IMG/VR virus record: IMGVR_UViG_3300037189_025743
Location: 1 to 25,951 of that record
Origin: a virus
Direction: 5' to 3' (one strand)
Length of the DNA stretch: 25,951 nt
The notes under the pieces are model-generated. The model had not been told where the DNA came from. It was given only the letters and a program-made list of their open reading frames with translations, and did not search any database. Below, in pieces: positions 21,623 through 25,951 of this stretch (the stretch's first letter is position 1; each line of letters opens with the position of its first letter). Position numbers and translations under genes: made by a program.

Positions 21623-24600
21623 CAGCTAAGGCCTACCGCACGCCTAGCGCTTGGGCTGTTGCGATAACGCTTATGAGCAAGCTCGGCGCCGCGTTGCGCA
21701 GACTCCCTGCCGATTTGCTCAGCTTCTTCGCGAGTGACATAATCGACACTCCTAATTCTTACTGTCTCAAACTTCACGTCGATGGTTGCATTCATGCTGT
21801 CGCCTACTGTATCACCTGCAGACTTTAGATACGGCACGGCCAGGGCTGGCCCGCTGCGCCGATAGGGCACTTCCATTTCCGGGGTTGTAGCGGCTGCAGC
21901 TGAGCGCTGGTAGGGCACTTCCATTTCCGGGGTTGTAGCGGCTGCAGCTGAGCGCTGGTAGGGCACTTCCATGCCGCTGGCATCGACCCCCAGCCGGCCG
22001 TCAGGACCGCGCTTGAGGGGCATGATCGCTTCGGGGCCAGCCTCGCCCATCTCACCCATCTTCGTAACGCCGCCATCAGCGAATTGGAACAGGGTGGGAG
22101 AGCTGACGATCGAGTTGGTGAAGGTGCCGCCCTTGGCGAAGGCGGCGGTGCCATTAGCAAAGTAGGCGCCGTTTGCCGCAAAATTAGCACTAAGTGGCGT
22201 GACCGAGAAATCCCCCCAGTTAGATGGTGTCGCTTGAGCAGAGCCCGCCGAACCGCCACTACTCCCCGCAACCGCCCCAAGCGCCTTGAGGATTGTCTGT
22301 AAAACAATCATTGCCATCTGTTTTGCTATAATTTCAGCCGCCATACTGAGAAATGCCTCGCCAGTGCTTTTGAAGAAAGAGGCGAGAGCCTCTTGGGCTG
22401 ACATCGATCCGCTAATCAGGCCCTGGAAGGCTTGGGTAAATGCATTGCCGATGCCGTCAGCAACTGTTATCGCTATATTACCTACATTAGTGAGTTCGGT
22501 AAGCTCTTCCTTTAGCTTGCCAATTTTTTCATCAATTTTTTCGCTGGGGGGCATGACAGACTTTTTGGCCACGCCCCTAGCTTCCTCTACGACCGTCGCC
22601 GCCCGCCCTTCCACCTTGTCGGCCAACTGATTCCTGAGATCGAGAATTGCCTGAAGTTTAGCTCTTAACTCTTCTTGTTTTTTGGTATCCTCAGTTGTTG
22701 CAACAAGGCTTGCCAATGTGGCTTCGGTCAAAGCAAAAGTAGAGTCAACAAGGCTTGGGTTCAGCTTGAGTCTTTCCAGCTCGCTCCTAACAGCTTGATT
22801 GGTACTGATCGTAAGGCCTGTTAAAACGCTGTTCAGGTCTCTTCTGATCTCAAGGATGCGCAACTCGCCTTCAATTATTTCCGGGGCAACCCCTTCAAGC
22901 GCTAGTCGATTGCGCTCTTTACGTTTTTGAATTTCAAGCTCAAGTTCTCGATTTTGCTCTGTGTATTGCAGTATCGGAGCTAGGGTTTGCTGTTCAAGTG
23001 CAAAGCTGGCAGCCTCAGACTGAACAGCAAGCCTTTGCCTATCGGCAGCGGTGGCGCCTACGGTAGCTGCTTTAGTTTTTTCCACCAACTGAAGGTATTG
23101 CTGTAGTAGGTCATTGATACCAACAAGCCGTGGTGCGCCTGGAAGCTCAGGCATAGTCATGGTGCCCTTGAACACTGGAGCAGCGCCAACAGAAGTGGCC
23201 TGGCCGGCCCCAGCAGTGAGCCCCCTAACCATCCTTCCGTTCTTCCTGCTGAAATAGCCAACACCTGGCTGAAGGTAGGTGTCTATGTCTGGCTTGATGC
23301 CAGATACCACGCCTTGCACCTGCCCCCGTACCAGCATGTCGGCGCTTCGTCGTGCTGCTGCGGTTTCCCGGTTGCGTTGCAGCGCTCCGTTTGTTCCAGG
23401 TGAGTTAATATCAATACTGTTATGCGCCCCAAACGTGCGCCCAGAGGCATCGAACCTCCCTATCGTTTGTCCGCCAACAACTGACTGCCCCATTTTCACT
23501 GCGGCGGCAACATGGCTATAGGTGGCTTCCAGCTTGTTACCCAGATCGTCTAAGAACTGAACTACAACGTAATTGCCATTGTTTCCGGCTTTATTTATTT
23601 CGGTTACAACGCCGTTGTGATAACTACGCATTATATTATTCAGTGCAACTGGCATGTCAGCTCCATTTTGCCCTGATGCGTCAAGCCTGCCACTAATAGA
23701 ACCGGGTAGCCTTGATGCACCAGTGCCATTAGTTGCCTGAACTGCTTGCCTGATGGCCGAAGCCTGGATAGCAGCATCATCTAGTCCGTTTTGCACTACA
23801 ATTTGCTTCTTCTTTTCCAGGTCGATTTCCACTTCGTAGCGATACTTGGCCATCGCTAAGCGATGATCCTCGGCTTGCACGGCATAATCGACAATCTGCC
23901 TCTCGATTTGAAGGCGAGCGCGAGAAACATCACGCGAAAATTCATCGCGCTGAATCGCCATCTGGGAAACTCGGTTTTCAACTTGGAGTTTGTAACGGCT
24001 AGCCTCTTGGTCTATTTTCTGTAGTTCTAGCTTGAGTTGTTTTTCGGCTTGCTGGAGATCGGCTTCGCCTTCGGCTCTGATACGCAGATAGTCTCTGGCG
24101 GCGTCAACCACTCCTTGGGCGATTGGATCCAGACCTGTGGATGCTTTCTGAAGCTGAAGGTCAAAAGCGTCGATTGCATTTTGCTGACGCTTCCTTTCAT
24201 TTTCAATAAGCTTTTGCTCAAGCTCCTGTCGCTTGCCAAATACCTGATCTTCAACAGAGCGGCGAAATTCGGTCGCCTCGCGCTCCATATCAATTACACG
24301 CTTGCGAAGACCGTAAACAGTTTCTTCAGTGCTTAGGCGAAGATCGATTCCGCTGCGCTCAAATGCTATGCCTTGTTGGATGATAGAGCGAGCTTTTTCG
24401 GTTTTTTCAATTGTTTTATCAAGTGCCTGCAGCTCTTGTTCTGGAGTAGGTTTTCCGCCTTTGACTGTGGTTGGCTTGGCAAGAGGTCTGTAAAACTCAG
24501 CTAAGGCGGTTCGCTGCTTAGCGGCCTCTTCTTTGCTTATCCCGCCAAGCAAAGGTCCGAACGTAGTTCCAATCTGCTCCCTGGAATCTATTCCAATCAA

Positions 24601-25951
24601 TCCGATCTCAAATCGATCCTTAGCTTTACCGCTGAGCCCCCCCAGCACATCTTTTGCAAGCTGTCTCGAACTAGATGATTGGTTGCTAACCGAAACAATA
24701 CTGGTTACCCACTGCAGCAGTCCAGCCATTGGCCCAGCAAGCGCTGCCTGAAGCTGCAGGTTAAACTCAGCCCATGATTTACTCAATTTATAGGAAGCGT
24801 CGCCAAGATTCGTCAAATCATTGACGCCAGAGACGCCAATCTTCTTAATCATCTCAGCTTGTATTTCAGCTGTGGCCTTGGCGGTTTCACCTGTTTCAAT
24901 CAGCTTAGATATATAGTATTCTTGTTGACGGCTTGCAAACAGCCCGGCTGTTTTTAAACTCTCAAATCCTTCAATTGGATAGCCGAGCGCCTTACCCGTA
25001 TCCTGTGCGGCCTGCGCCAAGGTGTCAAACACTGTGCCAAGGGCTGTGCCGGCCAGCGACAAGCCAAAGCCAAGGCCACCGCCAAGGAAGCCGCCACCGG
25101 CGCCACCAGCAAGGCCGCCAAGGGAAGCCCCAAGGCCCTGGCCAAACAGCAGTGGGAATGCACCACCGATCAGGCCCTCGCTGATCGCTCTGCCACCCCT
25201 AGGGCCAAACCGGCGAGTCAGGAAATCCGCATCAGGTGCGCGGCGCTCGATCTGGCGATCAAGGTTGGCCGCCGTTTCACGTAATTGATTGTCAAGCCGA
25301 TCGAATCCTTGGATAGTTGGATCAAGGACGGAACGGAATTCTTTTAAGACAGCGCTTAGTGCTTCCAGTTCAGCGGTTGAGGCCTTCGCGGGCTTGGCCA
25401 GTTCCGCGAGGCCCAGTAGCGCCTCAGGCCCCTGCTGGGCTGCTGCAGCTGCTCGGGAAGCCAGGTCGCTTCGCCCACCTGCCATTGACTTGCCTGTATT
25501 AAACTCGCGAGCAATCTTGTCGATCGCTTCGGCGGGAGATGCGCCGCCAAAAAAGTCTTGACGTGCGCGGCGAGCTTCTTGAAGTTTTTGCAGTGCCGCC
25601 TGAAGGCCAACACCAGGAAGCGCACCAGCTTTTAAGTCAATTGCCATTGCACTGGCAAAATTCCTGGCAGCAACAACTTTGGACGCTAAGGTGGCAAGTT
25701 CTTGCTGACTAGCTTTATTGCGAAGTGACTGAATATCGCTAATAGCCTGCTCGATTTCCAGTTTTTGACTAGAAACAGTTACACCCTTGCCTTCAAGGGT
25801 AATAAGCTGACTTAGGCCGCCTCTCGCCAAATTGAGCAGCCTCTCTCTCCTGGCTTCCAACTGCTGCGCAGTCGTTTCGGTTGCTTTATTGCCACTGCTA
25901 TTACCGCCGTAGCTATCATTCAGTATTGCTTCATTTTTGCGATAGCGACCA
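21622..25951 (-). CDS. Tail tape measure protein with degenerate M23-like domain (partial, runs off right edge)
   Basis: The frame stays open to the window edge, so the start is outside; at least 1,442 residues are visible. N-terminal coiled-coil and Ala/Gly-rich parts are followed by a hydrophobic Gly-rich stretch (encoded near 25040-25190), long coiled coils (about 23790-24400), an M23-like domain (23390-23690), more helices, a hydrophobic segment near 22270-22440, and a C-terminal tail with 16-residue repeats. Tape measure proteins set tail length and can breach the wall. The M23-like domain keeps the Asp of HxxxD and the Tyr-x-His, but has Gln for the first zinc His and Ser for the last (GAHNS), so it is probably inactive. 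At about 1.5 angstrom per residue the tail would be 215 nm or longer. Confidence 0.9.
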   Translation of the reverse strand, partial: GRYRKNEAILNDSYGGNSSGNKATETTAQQLEARRERLLNLARGGLSQLITLEGKGVTVSSQKLEIEQAISDIQSLRNKASQQELATLASKVVAARNFASAMAIDLKAGALPGVGLQAALQKLQEARRARQDFFGGASPAEAIDKIAREFNTGKSMAGGRSDLASRAAAAAQQGPEALLGLAELAKPAKASTAELEALSAVLKEFRSVLDPTIQGFDRLDNQLRETAANLDRQIERRAPDADFLTRRFGPRGGRAISEGLIGGAFPLLFGQGLGASLGGLAGGAGGGFLGGGLGFGLSLAGTALGTVFDTLAQAAQDTGKALGYPIEGFESLKTAGLFASRQQEYYISKLIETGETAKATAEIQAEMIKKIGVSGVNDLTNLGDASYKLSKSWAEFNLQLQAALAGPMAGLLQWVTSIVSVSNQSSSSRQLAKDVLGGLSGKAKDRFEIGLIGIDSREQIGTTFGPLLGGISKEEAAKQRTALAEFYRPLAKPTTVKGGKPTPEQELQALDKTIEKTEKARSIIQQGIAFERSGIDLRLSTEETVYGLRKRVIDMEREATEFRRSVEDQVFGKRQELEQKLIENERKRQQNAIDAFDLQLQKASTGLDPIAQGVVDAARDYLRIRAEGEADLQQAEKQLKLELQKIDQEASRYKLQVENRVSQMAIQRDEFSRDVSRARLQIERQIVDYAVQAEDHRLAMAKYRYEVEIDLEKKKQIVVQNGLDDAAIQASAIRQAVQATNGTGASRLPGSISGRLDASGQNGADMPVALNNIMRSYHNGVVTEINKAGNNGNYVVVQFLDDLGNKLEATYSHVAAAVKMGQSVVGGQTIGRFDASGRTFGAHNSIDINSPGTNGALQRNRETAAARRSADMLVRGQVQGVVSGIKPDIDTYLQPGVGYFSRKNGRMVRGLTAGAGQATSVGAAPVFKGTMTMPELPGAPRLVGINDLLQQYLQLVEKTKAATVGATAADRQRLAVQSEAASFALEQQTLAPILQYTEQNRELELEIQKRKERNRLALEGVAPEIIEGELRILEIRRDLNSVLTGLTISTNQAVRSELERLKLNPSLVDSTFALTEATLASLVATTEDTKKQEELRAKLQAILDLRNQLADKVEGRAATVVEEARGVAKKSVMPPSEKIDEKIGKLKEELTELTNVGNIAITVADGIGNAFTQAFQGLISGSMSAQEALASFFKSTGEAFLSMAAEIIAKQMAMIVLQTILKALGAVAGSSGGSAGSAQATPSNWGDFSVTPLSANFAANGAYFANGTAAFAKGGTFTNSIVSSPTLFQFADGGVTKMGEMGEAGPEAIMPLKRGPDGRLGVDASGMEVPYQRSAAAATTPEMEVPYQRSAAAATTPEMEVPYRRSGPALAVPYLKSAGDTVGDSMNATIDVKFETVRIRSVDYVTREEAEQIGRESAQRGAELAHKRYRNSPSARRAVGLS
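21863..21972. repeat. 48-bp tandem repeat in tape measure gene, 2.3 copies
   Basis: Two identical 48-bp copies (21863-21910 and 21911-21958) are followed by a 14-bp partial copy to 21972. Each encodes a 16-residue unit containing MEVPYQRS and AAAATTPE, and a diverged unit (MEVPYRRS) follows in the protein. Identity at the DNA level points to a recent slippage duplication. Confidence 0.95.

Noticed and set aside
22286-22630. 114-residue rightward frame within the tape measure gene
   Set aside because: Shadow of the helical coding strand; no start site signals.
1-25951. CRISPR array, tRNA genes, insertion sequences, integrase or attachment site
   Set aside because: Reading both strands I found no array-like repeats, tRNA-like cloverleaf, transposase or integrase; short tRNAs could be missed without a covariance search.

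Overview
The window looks like part of a double-stranded DNA phage or prophage with a long non-contractile tail (siphovirus type). Three things point to a cyanobacterial host, probably the Synechococcus/Cyanobium group. The 1,517-residue tail protein carries an N-terminal block I recognise from cyanophage tail proteins (LYVD..LGRD, LE.GYT...PFKT.NRA, ITS..WY). The sigma factor resembles cyanobacterial RpoD-like factors. Several neighbouring small tail proteins are of a cyanophage type. Many start codons lack a Shine-Dalgarno sequence, which also fits. The host is an inference. No integrase, CI-type repressor, terminase, portal or capsid gene lies in the window.

Layout. (1) 1-4808 is a leftward replication and recombination module. 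A promoter at 4808-4780 reads a ribbon-helix-helix regulator, a winged-helix replication initiator, a DnaB-type helicase and a small coupled gene. After a gap holding one or two small rightward ORFs come a Rad52-type annealing protein and a coiled-coil protein that runs off the left edge. The initiator gene contains what looks like the replication origin: four 15-16-bp-spaced iterons followed by T-rich repeats, the same plan as the lambda ori inside gene O. (2) 4809-5055 is a divergent control region. (3) 5056-8518 is a rightward unit: a 92-residue protein, an RpoD-like sigma-70 factor, a 595-residue fibre-like virion protein and a small protein, closed by a clear intrinsic terminator at 8547-8598. 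(4) 25951-8587 is one leftward late operon. It encodes the tape measure (cut by the right edge), L-like and K-like tail-tip assembly proteins, a J-like tail-tip protein, three small or medium tail proteins (two resembling tail-tube proteins), a giant fibre-like protein, a small protein that may be a fibre chaperone, and a lysis cassette of two membrane proteins, one unknown and a GH19 endolysin. Most genes overlap by 1-14 bp.

How the parts may work together. The leftward operon makes the initiator and helicase that would open the iteron origin. The rightward operon makes a sigma factor whose -10 contacts are conserved but whose -35 recognition helix is changed. It could therefore redirect host RNA polymerase to phage promoters, possibly including the fibre gene just after it and the late operon whose promoter lies beyond the window. 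Three sigma-70-like promoters with 17-bp spacers and small spacer palindromes sit around the control region. The sigma factor, its promoters and the origin are the most interesting parts.
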